Below, one piece after another: positions 27,901-39,017 of a stretch of 64,000 nt of DNA (the stretch's first letter is position 1; each line of letters starts with the position of its first letter). Origin of the DNA: Piromyces finnis (Eukaryota > Neocallimastigomycota > Neocallimastigomycetes > Neocallimastigales > Neocallimastigaceae); contig MCFH01000045.1 of the NCBI GenBank assembly GCA_002104945.1, positions 372,001 through 436,000 on the forward strand, written 5' to 3'. The notes below the pieces were generated by a model that worked only from the letters and a program-made list of their open reading frames with translations, was not told the DNA's origin and made no database searches. A program made the position numbers and the translations under genes.

Positions 27901-30817
27901 AATTTTAATTTCTTTATACTTCTTTTTTATTAAATGCATATAATTTACATATTTGAATATATTTTATTATATGGAACTAAGATAATATTATTTAAATATT
28001 ATTCAACTCACAATATATTGTTAAAATTAAATATATTTAAAAAAAGATATACTATGGAGCTATAAAAAGATTTTACTTTTTTTAATCGATCCTTAAATTA
28101 TATCTTATATAATAAATGGATTATGGATAAATTTTTATATTATAATACAATGTTAATATATTACAATAAATCAGTATCCAATTAAATATATGATTAGGAT
28201 TTATGTACATTACTTCAATATTATTAAAATGGAGTATACTCATTTTATTATTTGGCTGCTAAATAGCCAATCATTTTTGTTAAATTTATCTATCCTATAT
28301 ATTATGTCATAAATTGAAGGTGTTTTTTGTAAACATTTTATATTGATCAAATAACTAATATAAAATTTCAAAAAAAATAAAATAAAAAAGATTATCATAT
28401 TATTATTACTTTTTTTTTTAAATTATTAAATATTTCATTTAATATTAATAAAAATTTATAAAGTTTTATTTAATAATATTTAATAATAAATAAAGAGAAA
28501 GAAAAAAAGAGAATGTACATATTATATAAATATAAATTTGTGAATATAGTTTTAAGTTAATCATAATTTTTATTCGTTTTTCATAGTAAATGTAGATATA
28601 TTATTTTATTAATACCTATATTTACCTATTCAAGTAAATTTGAATTTTATATTATTTTTATATAATGTTAGTGAGGTTGAAAGTAAAAATAAAAACTAAT
28701 AAATAATTATTAAAAGCTAGATAAATATATTTAATATTATGTTATTCCGAACAAAAATTAATATATTATATAATTATTAATATAAGAATTTCTACTTACT
28801 TATTATATACTTATTTTATTTTAAAAAAAAAACAAAGTAGTTACTCCATTTTTATTATAATTAGTATTATCTTTTTTAATGTTTTTATATACTGTATAAA
28901 TTATTACTTTTTTGTTTTTAGTACTTTTACAAAAATCAATGTTGATAATTTTTAAAAAAAAAAAAGAGTAAAAATTTTGAATAAAAATAAAAAGAGAAAA
29001 CATATTGGTTTTTATATATTTTTTATTGTTAAAAGATTCAATAAATATTTTATAAAGATATTACATATATTAAATTGTCGTAAACTTTAATGTCTGGCAT
29101 AAATGAACTATTCAATATAACAATATAGATAAGATATTTTGAGTATCACGCACTCACTAAATAAAAAAATTAAAAAAAAAAAAATTCCTTATATTATTCA
29201 AATGAAAAAATATATCATCTTTCTTGAAAAAGTAATAAAATTTATTTCATTTGAATATAGAGCTTTTTTAATAAAAAATTTTGTTTAATCTTCTTTTGTT
29301 TTATACTATTTTGCATTATACAATTGTTAAATAATTTTAATAACTTATATATATATGTAATAATAAAGGAAAGGTAAAAAGTATATTATTTGATTATTTG
29401 TTTTATTTATTTTATTTTATTTTTATTTATTTTTTTATTTATTTATTTTGTTAGTTAGTTAGTTAATTATTATTCAAATATAAATTTTCATTAACATTTA
29501 ATTGAAAGCTAATCAAATATATTTTATCTCTTTTTTATTCAACATCCCAGAATTTTATATGATGAATCAAATAATTATTTTTTTTATTATCATTTTTTAT
29601 AGTATATAAATAGTATTTTGTTAATCCTATATATTCGATTTTCTAATACTTATGTTTATATATATGCTGTAATCCTTTATATTTTATATTTTATTGAAAA
29701 ATATGTTATATAAATTATAAAATAAAATATATTTTGCATAGATTCATTTGTAATTAGTAATATTTTTTATTTTTTAAATAGCTTTGTAAAATAATACCTT
29801 GTAGCTTTAATATTATTATGTAATAATTAATGTAAAATAAAAATAGATTAATAAATAATAAAAAATCAAAGTTTTATAAACATTACAATAATTACTAGTT
29901 AAGTTTTTTATTCTTTCTATTCTTTATATATATTAATGAAGAATATGTAATAATTTTTAGTGACCATTTAATCTAACCCTTTATTTATAAGTTCTAACCT
30001 CTAACCTCTCCACTTATTTTTATTAAAAATTAGTATTTTAATTTTTATATAACAAAAAAATAATAAATAAATTGGAACTTTGGAAAACTAAATAATATTA
30101 AGATATTAAATATAAATGATGTTAAATAAATAATATTTATTATACACTATTAATATATTATTAACTTAAATTTATATGATAATATTATAATTATAAAAGC
30201 ATTATATAAACTTGAATTATTATGGAAGTAATAATATTTGTTATTTTATTATAAAAATATTTCATATGCATTAGCTGATAAAGATTAACAAAGAAAAAAA
30301 TATTTAAAAAAATACAATTAAATCGAAAAATGGAAAACCAATTTAAAGATTATAATATGCAATAATAACATTCTATAATACATTATATCCAAATTTAATT
30401 TAATAAATAGTGTATAATTCAATCATTTTGAAGATATTTTAAAATTCATCAATTACATAAATTAACTTTTAGAATTTTAAATTTTGAATATGAAATAATA
30501 AGATTATACTAAAAACAAATAAATATTTAAAAATATATATTTATAACATTGAAAGAACATCTTTAGTATTATTAAAAATTATTTATATATTGATAAAATT
30601 ATCAACATTATATGTATTTTATCAACTTTATTAAATTGAAATAAAAAAAGATTTAAAATAATAAACATTAAATTAGATTCATGTTTTAAAAAAAAATAAT
30701 CTATAACATATACTCATAGTTAATTATAAATACAATATAATTTAATATTATATAAAGATATTTAAATTGCGAAATTAATATTAATTAGTTTATGATAATT
30801 GTAATAAATAAAAAGTA

Positions 30818-30868
<51 letters not shown>

Positions 30869-30967
30869 GATATTAGATTTAAATACGAATGAAAAAAAAA
30901 AGAATTTTAATAGTTTTTAATTATGGTGTTTAATATATATCTTTTATAAACTTTAAAACAAGAATAT

Positions 30968-31010
<43 letters not shown>

Positions 31011-31184
31011 TCAATTCAATTAAAGTGTAAATATAAATAAAAATAAAAATAAAAAAAGGCAATATATTGAAAAAGTATCAAAATATTTTTATCGTTTTTT
31101 TGAACAAAAATATTGTTAATTCATTTTGATAAAATTATGCTATATATATAAATATATATTTAATCTAATATTAATTTATTAAGA

Positions 31185-31218
<34 letters not shown>

Positions 31219-31974
31219 TAGATTTTTATAAGTAATAATAGAGTAATAGGTAATAGGATAGAAATATCATTACATAATTGTAAAAGAGTAAGATTGTAGG
31301 TGGTAAAAATAAGGTTTAATATTTGTTTTGAAAATCAATTTATTACTATTAATTTTTTTTTTAAAGTTATATACATATATAAATTGAAGTGTATTTTTTT
31401 TTTTTGAATTATAATATTTAATCTAGTTAGTGTATTTATCTTTTTCTTTCTTTCTGTTTGAAGTAATATATATATATATAAATATACATATTTTTTAAAA
31501 GAATATTGTATTCTTGATTATTAAAATTAATAACTTTGTGTTTTTTTAATGCCTATTTGTAATTTAATTATTTCATATATATTTAATTTATAAAGTTTTT
31601 CTTTTTTAATTTAAATGGATAAAGATATTAAATATAATTATTAATTAAAAAACTTGGATGCTTTATATTTTAATTAAAAAATTTTATAAAATAATAATAA
31701 TTAATTTACATCTTTTTAAAACAAATTTCTGTTTTAAAATATATCATTATTATTATTTCATTTAGATGATATTATAATACTTTGTTTCAAGAAATTTTAT
31801 TGTTATTATTGTTAATATCATATTTAGATAATTTTATTGAATTGTTTTTTTTTATATTACATATCATATATTAATTTATTCCTTCATATTTATATATACA
31901 ATAATAAATTTTTTATTACTATTTATAATAAATCCTATTAGTTAAATTTATTATTAAAAGAGAATTTTATAGTT
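24991..31974. other. Gene-poor, extremely AT-rich region
   Basis: About 7 kb upstream of PFL with no supported gene. Short open stretches are AT-rich noise coding Phe/Tyr/Ile/Asn strings. Visible structure is limited to homopolymers (A at about 26468-26494), a (TA)n tract at 30827-30852 followed by T, a 38-T run at 30970-31007 and an (AAT)n run at about 31187-31218. The proximal part must hold the PFL promoter; I could not pick out a motif. Confidence 0.55.
30827..31007. repeat. (TA)n/T tract and 38-bp poly(T)
   Basis: A (TA)13 run passes straight into a T run, and a second pure T run of 38 lies at 30970-31007. Neither is flanked by recognisable mobile-element sequence or an evident target-site duplication. 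Confidence 0.8.
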
Positions 31975-32064
31975 TTTAAAAACATAAAAAAATAAATACA
32001 ATTGTCTTTATAAAGTAAGTTTAAAAACATAAAAAAATAAATGCAATTGTCTTTATAAAGTAAG
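31975..32064. repeat. Tandem duplication, 45-bp unit x2
   Basis: Bases 31975-32019 and 32020-32064 are the same 45-bp unit (starts TTTAAAAACATAAAAAAATA, ends TATAAAGTAAG) with one A/G difference. It is non-coding. Confidence 0.9.
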
Positions 32065-32070
32065 AAGTTT

Positions 32071-32202
32071 GTTAATTATTGAATACAACAATAATTAATA
32101 TTATGGGTGATTATAATATTATAATATATTAATTATGTTAATTATTGAATACAACAATAATTAATATTATGGGTGATTATAATATTATAATATATTAATT
32201 AT
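32071..32202. repeat. Tandem duplication, 66-bp unit x2
   Basis: Bases 32071-32136 and 32137-32202 repeat a 66-bp unit containing ATTGAATACAACAATAATTA and TTATGGGTGATTATAATATT, nearly identical. It lies a few bases after the 45-bp duplication. Confidence 0.9.
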
Positions 32203-32900
32203 AATTCATTTTTTTAAATTAATTTTCTAATTATTATGATGGAAATCAATTCCGAATATTATTTAATAATTTTGCCCATTGATCTACTCATATACTATTA
32301 GTCATTTAATTTTGACATTTAAAAAATATAGAATTAAATAATTTTATATTTTATTTTCAATCAATAAGTATTATAGATTTATATTTAATTTAACTTAATA
32401 TATACTTTTTTTTTTTTTTTATAAATTGCTATAAATTGAAATAGATTTAATTGTAGAATATTATGAATATTATTATCAACTTTTGAATTTCTCTGCATAA
32501 TCTATTTCCTAATTATTATACGAAATATATATATATTTATTATTAATATCTTAATAGGCACGCTAAATATTTTATAACATTTATATTTTTATAGATTTCT
32601 TTATTATAAACTATATTTTAAATTTATAAAGCAATTTTATAATTATTTTTAAATATCTGTTATTAATTCTTTATGTTTTTAATACCTCTTTATTATTTAA
32701 ATGAAATTTATTATATTTTATATTATTTTTTTAGTGATTTATTGATGAAATTATATAAAAAAATTGATTAACGACAATTAAATTTATTTTTAAAAATATG
32801 TATTATAAATTTAATTAAAATTGTAATGATTGTAATGTTTTGAAAAAGATTTGATGTCATCAACAAATACTTAATAAAATTATAATGATAATTATATAAT

Positions 32901-33215
32901 CTATATAACCAATTCTATATAACCATAATTATAATTTTTGAAATACCCCGGTATCATAAATTCCATATATACATCGTTTAGATAACATTTATAGTTAGTT
33001 TTATACAAATCAAACGAATCACAATATGTTTTACCATAATAATTATATGATTTTCTATAGTTAAAAAGAATATTATCACAAAGTTCTACTAATACCTTAT
33101 TATTGTTAAAAACACAATAAGTATCAAAAAGAATATTATCACAAAGTTCTACTAATACCTTATCATTGTTAAAAACACAATAAGTATCAACACAATTAAC
33201 ATATAAAAATTTCAT
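32901..33215 (-). CDS. Small ORF with internal 21-residue tandem duplication (doubtful gene)
   Basis: The ATG at 33215 opens 104 codons ending at 32901. The peptide contains two adjacent near-identical 21-residue units (DTYCVFNN(D/N)KVLVELCDNILF), encoded by the 63-bp duplication at 33063-33188. The C-terminal half is Tyr/Asn-rich. Codons are less monotonous than in surrounding noise and the duplication keeps the frame, but there is no recognisable domain or signal peptide. It could be a fragment or pseudogene of a larger gene whose other exons are not visible. Confidence 0.3.
   Translation of the reverse strand: MKFLYVNCVDTYCVFNNDKVLVELCDNILFDTYCVFNNNKVLVELCDNILFNYRKSYNYYGKTYCDSFDLYKTNYKCYLNDVYMEFMIPGYFKNYNYGYIELVI
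33063..33188. repeat. 63-bp tandem duplication within the small ORF
   Basis: Two copies of 63 bp, 33063-33125 and 33126-33188, differ at one visible base (ATTATTG versus ATCATTG). The length is a multiple of three, so the small ORF stays open. Confidence 0.92.
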
Positions 33216-35735
33216 TCTAAATTATTATTACATTTGTAAAAAATAAATGTATTATAACAATGTTCATTAACAGGGTTTTCTAATTTAGTAATATTTATCT
33301 AAATATGCTTTACAAATATATAATTTTATGTTACCATTTTATTTGATATTTTAATAAAAAATGGTTTACCATATTTATAATCCAGTGAAACACAAATATT
33401 AGTTTTTCAAAAATATCTTCCATAGTTTTCATTTTTAATATTTAATACTTGTTATAAAGAGTTGTAATATTATTATATTTTAATTTCCATAGAAGTATAT
33501 AATTTGAAAAAAAAAATACATATTGAATTTAACAAAACTATTTTTATTTAAATGTTACATATATAATTTCTATTGTTATTATTCTATGTTAAGAACTACA
33601 TTATAATAAAACATTTTTTATTTTTTCTTTCATGTAAGTAAAACTTAAATCCTTTTTTTTTATTTCAATTCATATTATTTAATACTTGTCATGTGATGCA
33701 TTTTAATATTCATATATTCATTGTTCCATATATTAAATCTTAAATACAAATTATTATTATAAATAATATATTATAATATATTTTTAATTATTAAATTTAA
33801 ATTAAACAATTAACTTAATACAAATTTAAAATATCTAAAATATAATCACAATATACTTGATTTGTTATTATAATTATTAACATTAGTTTTAATATTTTCG
33901 TATAATTCTTTTTTTTTTTATTTTGTATTTTTGTTTTTATTATAAATTTTTTTTAAAATGTTTTAATATTTTTATAAATACATCTGAATTAATTTTGTAT
34001 TATATACCTTAGTTTTTTAAAAATTGAATCATTCATTCATAATTTCCTTTTTTATATACAATTAACTCAACAAATTAGGTTAACATCCAATTTTCTTTTA
34101 AATTTTAAATATTGTACATTATACTATAACATAACAATAATAACATGTAACGTGATTAATAATTAATGATATTAAAAAAATGAAATATTTTAGTAATAAG
34201 ATAAATTATATACTTTTATTATTATTATAATAATATTATGATATTTATTTATTTCTTCAACTTTTTATTTATTTGTTTATTATTATTGAAAATTTTTTAA
34301 TATTTATTTCTCATATAACTAAAGATGAAAGAATTATAAATTTTTAAATAAAAATAAAAAATAATAATATAATATGAAGATTTAAATATATAGCTTTTTG
34401 AACTATTAAATAAAAAATAATATTTAAAGTTAAATTATAATTTTAATTCTGATGAAAAGGGATGAAATTGTTGATTGAATATTTATCCATCATTGTATAT
34501 TAAAAACAACCTCATTTCATATATGAGCATTCTAGTTATTACTATTATACAATTTTAAAATTGAATATTGTGGTAAATGAAAGGTTTGAACTAAATTTTT
34601 TAATATACCTCAATATATTAATTTTAATTTTAATTGTAAATAAATCATTTCATTATTATAATATTGAATGTAATTATTATTTATTTTTCATATATCCTTT
34701 TATATCCTTTTTGATATTATTATTAAATTTAATGTTTTTTTAATATTAAATAATGATTACACAAACTCTATTTACTATTAAAAAATACAATAACGCTTTT
34801 CAGTAAATTAAATATATATTCCAATAAAGGCTATAATATATAATATCTATTACATATGGTCAGTCATTGATGGGAAAAATCATAAAAAATAAAGTTTTAT
34901 CCTTATTTTAATAGAATATAAAACATATATTTTCTATTAGCTATGGAAACAAAGTAAAGGAAATAGGAAGAAATTATTCTTTTATTTTAATATAAATTTT
35001 TTAAGATTTTATTTATATATAATAAAGTTACAATAAATTAAAAATAATAATATTTAAACTTATTATTTTCATATCTTTTTTTTTGGTTCATGTTAATTAA
35101 AAATTTAATAATATTATTATTTAATATACTTTCAAATTTTAATATTAATTAATTGAATTTTATTATTGGAACATTTTCTATATAATAGTTAAAAAAGTAT
35201 TCCATTCAGAATTTTTTTTTCAATTTTTTTTTAAAAAAATAATAAAAAAAAATTATATATATTTTATAAAAAAAGATTCAAATAAATTAAAAAAAACATT
35301 ACTAAAAGAATAATACAAATTTTTTTAATAATATTTTTTTTATAGAAAAAATAAATAGAATTTATTTTTTTAAAGAAGTAAAATAATTAAAGAAAAAATA
35401 TAAGAGGTAATTAGAACTTTTATTTTAATAAAAAATAAAAATTTAATTGAAAACGCGCTTAGTTAATAGTTGAATAATTAATATATATTTTATTAATTTA
35501 TAATAAAAATTTAAATTCGAAAGAGTATTAAATAAAAAAAGTTCTAAAAAAATATTATACTAATAAAATTATATATTTTTATATATGTATATATAATATC
35601 TAAAATATACTTAATAAAAATAAAAAAAATATCATTTTTTAAAAAAAATTCAATAGATAATTATAAATTATCAATAATAAATAATAATAATAATTTAAGC
35701 ATAATTAATATTATAAATCAAATAAATAAGTCAAA
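33216..35735. other. Gene-poor AT-rich region upstream of the repeat protein
   Basis: About 2.5 kb without a supported gene; the 60-codon open stretch at 34561-34743 has the composition of random AT-rich DNA. The proximal part should contain the promoter and 5' UTR of the gene at 35736. Confidence 0.5.
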
Positions 35736-37769
35736 ATGAATATGAAGAATCTTAACATCATTTTTGCTTTCATTTACGTTGCTAATTTGGTTCTTTCATC
35801 ACCAATTAGAAACTATGAAGAAACATCTCCAGCTATTATTGCTGAAGAAGAATACATTGTTTCTTCTCTTGAAGATTGTGATTCTAATGATGAAATCGAA
35901 ATCAAGGGTGATAATTATGTAGTAAAGAATGAAGAAGATTGCTTATCTGGTGATGAAATTATTAAGGATGATGAAGCTATTGTTCCAGCCGCCTCAGATT
36001 ATGAAGTCTCTAATGTTGAAGACTGTGAATCTGGTGATGAAATTATTGAAGAAAAGGAACCAGTTGCTCCATCAGTTGAAGAACCAGCTGAAAAGCCAGC
36101 TGATGAAGAATATGTTGTTGATAACGAAGAAGACTGTGAATCTGGTGACGAAATTGTTAATGAAAAGGAACCAGTTGCTCCATCAGTTGAAGAACCAGCT
36201 GAAAAGCCAGCTGATGAAGAATACGTTGTTGATAACGAAGAAGACTGTGAATCTGGTGACGAAATTGTTAATGAAAAGGAACCAGTTGCTCCATCAGTTG
36301 AAGAACCAGCTGAAAAGCCAGCTGATGAAGAATACGTTGTTGATAACGAAGAAGACTGTGAATCTGGTGACGAAATTATTAATGAAAAGGAACCAGTTGC
36401 TCCATCAGTTGAAGAACCAGCTGAAAAACCAGCTGATGAAGAATATGTTGTTGATAATGTAGAAGACTGTGAATCTGGTGACGAAATTGTTAATGAAAAG
36501 GAACCAGTTGCTCCATCAGTTGAAGAACCAGCTGAAAAGCCAGCTGATGAAGAATATGTTGTTGATAACGAAGAAGACTGTGAATCTGGTGACGAAATTG
36601 TTAATGAAAAGGAACCAGTTGCTCCATCAGTTGAAGAACCAGCTGAAAAGCCAGCTGATGAAGAATATGTTGTTGATAACGAAGAAGACTGTGAATCTGG
36701 TGACGAAATTGTTAATGAAAAGGAACCAGTTGCTCCATCAGTTGAAGAACCAGCTGAAAAGCCAGCTGAAAAGCCAGCTGATGAAGAATATGTTGTTGAT
36801 AATGTAGAAGACTGTGAATCTGGTGACGAAATTGTTAATGAAAAGGAACCAGTTGCTCCATCAGTTGAAGAACCAGCTGAAAAGCCAGCTGATGAAGAAT
36901 ACGTTGTTGATAACGAAGAAGACTGTAAATCTGGTGACGAAATTGTTAATGAAAAGGAACCAGTTGCTCCATCAGTTGAAGAACCAGCTGAAAAGCCAGC
37001 TGATGAAGAATACGTTGTTGATAACGAAGAAGACTGTGAATCTGGTGACGAAATTATTAATGAAAAGGAACCAGTTGCTCCATCAGTTGAAGAACCAGCT
37101 GAAAAGCCAGCTGATGAAGAATACGTTGTTGATAATGTAGAAGACTGTGAATCTGGTGACGAAATTGTTAATGAAAAGGAACCAGTTGCTCCATCAGTTG
37201 AAGAACCAGCTGAAAAGCCAGCTGATGAAGAATATGTTGTTGATAACGAAGAAGACTGTGAATCTGGTGACGAAATTATTAATGAAAAGGAACCAGTTGC
37301 TCCATCAGTTGAAGAACCAGCTGAAAAACCAGCTGATGAAGAATACGTTGTTGATAACGAAGAAGACTGTGAATCTGGTGACGAAATTATTAATGAAAAG
37401 GAACCAGTTGCTCCATCAGTTGAAGAACCAGCTGAAAAGCCAGCTGATGAAGAATATGTTGTTGATAACGAAGAAGACTGTGAATCTGGTGACGAAATTA
37501 TTAATGAAAAGGAACCAGTTGCTCCATCAGTTGAAGAACCAGCTGAAAAACCAGCTGACGAAGAATACGTTGTTGATAATGTAGAAGACTGTGAATCTGG
37601 TGACGAAATTGTTAATGAAAAGGAACCAGTTGCTCCATCAGTTGAAGAACCAGCTGAAAAGCCAGCTGATGAAGAATATGTTGTTGATAATGTAGAAGAC
37701 TGTGAATCTGGTGATGAAATTATTAACCAAGCTGATGAAGCTTTAAGTGATGTTGAAGATTCAGAATAA
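35736..37769 (+). CDS. Secreted acidic protein with fifteen 37-residue repeats
   Basis: A single exon of 677 aa. The N-terminus (MNMKNLNIIFAFIYVANLVL, then SSPIRN) is a classical signal peptide with cleavage expected near residues 20-23. Residues 30-104 hold three degenerate motifs of the form EDC-x-S-x-DEI. Residues 105-663 are fifteen nearly perfect 37-residue units (NEKEPVAPSVEEPAEKPAD followed by EEYVVDNEEDCESGDEIV). Unit 7 has an extra EKPA. Each unit has one cysteine, a Pro-rich acidic segment and no transmembrane or GPI-type tail. The very acidic, low-complexity, cysteine-spaced design suggests an extracellular structural, matrix or cation-binding protein. No known family is recognised, and I see no dockerin or carbohydrate-binding domain. 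Confidence 0.85.
   Translation: MNMKNLNIIFAFIYVANLVLSSPIRNYEETSPAIIAEEEYIVSSLEDCDSNDEIEIKGDNYVVKNEEDCLSGDEIIKDDEAIVPAASDYEVSNVEDCESGDEIIEEKEPVAPSVEEPAEKPADEEYVVDNEEDCESGDEIVNEKEPVAPSVEEPAEKPADEEYVVDNEEDCESGDEIVNEKEPVAPSVEEPAEKPADEEYVVDNEEDCESGDEIINEKEPVAPSVEEPAEKPADEEYVVDNVEDCESGDEIVNEKEPVAPSVEEPAEKPADEEYVVDNEEDCESGDEIVNEKEPVAPSVEEPAEKPADEEYVVDNEEDCESGDEIVNEKEPVAPSVEEPAEKPAEKPADEEYVVDNVEDCESGDEIVNEKEPVAPSVEEPAEKPADEEYVVDNEEDCKSGDEIVNEKEPVAPSVEEPAEKPADEEYVVDNEEDCESGDEIINEKEPVAPSVEEPAEKPADEEYVVDNVEDCESGDEIVNEKEPVAPSVEEPAEKPADEEYVVDNEEDCESGDEIINEKEPVAPSVEEPAEKPADEEYVVDNEEDCESGDEIINEKEPVAPSVEEPAEKPADEEYVVDNEEDCESGDEIINEKEPVAPSVEEPAEKPADEEYVVDNVEDCESGDEIVNEKEPVAPSVEEPAEKPADEEYVVDNVEDCESGDEIINQADEALSDVEDSE
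36048..37724 (+). repeat. 111-bp coding tandem repeat, 15 units
   Basis: The units are 111 bp (one is 123 bp) and differ at only a few recurrent positions: GAAGAAGAC/GTAGAAGAC, ATTGTTAAT/ATTATTAAT, GATAAC/GATAAT and AAGCCA/AAACCA. Such homogeneity implies recent expansion or ongoing unequal exchange. Confidence 0.95.
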
Positions 37770-39017
37770 AGCATTTAATTTATGCTATTATTTTAGTAAT
37801 AATTTTATTTCTAATAACAATAAATTAAATATGTATTATTATTAGAAATAAAATAAATTGTATAAAATATATATAATTTTTTTTTATAAAAGAAAATTAT
37901 TTTTCATTAATTTTTTTATTTTTTTTCATAAATGTTAAAAAGAAAAAAATTTGAAAGATAAATATATTAATATTAATATATTAACATTTTTAGAATAAAA
38001 AATAATTAAAAAAAAAAAAAAAGAAATATTTAATAGTAAATAAATAATAATAAAAAATATTTATCAATATCAATATCTTAAATTAATAAAGAAATACAAA
38101 AATTAAAAAAAAAAAAAAAAAATAGCGAAATTAAATACATTTGTAAATTATATTTTATGATTTAGTAAATGTTTTTTTTTTTTTTTTTAGTTGCAGGTTA
38201 TGTCCCATGAATTAAAATAATTATCATTTTTGAAAATTTTGGTATGTGGCACAAATAAAATGCTGCTGAATTTTTTTTTAAATAATTTGGTAAAGTGAAG
38301 CTTTACTTTTATTTATACATAAACTCAACACAATGAAAATGATAAAATATAATAAATAATATTCTTTATTTTTCCTTTTTTAAATTGTAAGTAATTATAT
38401 TTATTTTAAAGGACAGCTTTATAAATAAATATATGAAAAAATTATTATATTTTCATAAATATAATTATATCTTTTTTTTTAAGTACTCTAAATTTTATTT
38501 TAAAATATATACATTGAAATAATTATTTCTATGATTTTAAAGTTTGATTATTATTTTTTTATTTATATTAACTTTTCACATGAGTAATATTTATTATTTA
38601 ATTTAATAAATTCAAAATAAACATAAATATATGATATTATGTACCATACATAATGTAATTGTAATCAAAGAAAATTAAAGAATTTTTAAATTTGTAATAA
38701 TAGCGAATCAGAAAAAAAAAATAAAATATTATTATAAAAAATGTAAAAAGTATTACAATAATAATAAAAAAATTCCAATTACTAATTTAATTAATTTATA
38801 ATATCATTTAACTGATAATATATTAAATATTAATTAGAAAAGATAGAATAGAAAAATATATATATATAATATATTTTTTTTTATTTTATATATTAAAAAA
38901 AAGAGTATTATTTGATACAGAATTTAGTATTATCCATTTATCTTAGAAGATAGTGTCTATAATACTTTTACTTTTTTTATAATTTAATTCATTTATTCAG
39001 AAATATAAATAAAAAAT
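37770..39017. other. Intergenic region between repeat-protein gene and CCT3
   Basis: AT-rich spacer with several A/T homopolymers (about 38009-38022, 38104-38122 and 38170-38189). No gene is seen. The CCT3 promoter must lie near its right end. Confidence 0.5.

Noticed and set aside
30820-31010. Poly(T) runs as ends of further retroelements
   Set aside because: No GC-richer body, LINE or SINE similarity, or flanking direct repeat is visible. Simple homopolymer expansion is enough.
32071-33188. CRISPR array or phage-like repeat structure
   Set aside because: Only two copies per unit, directly abutting with no spacers, in a eukaryotic context.
35999-37774. 591-codon antisense open frame over the repeat-protein gene (Ser/Thr/Gly-rich)
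   Set aside because: It is one 111-bp unit without stops in that frame, repeated 15 times, so openness is not independent evidence. The sense strand has the signal peptide and start. The same holds for the Leu/Lys-rich frames in the third reading frame.
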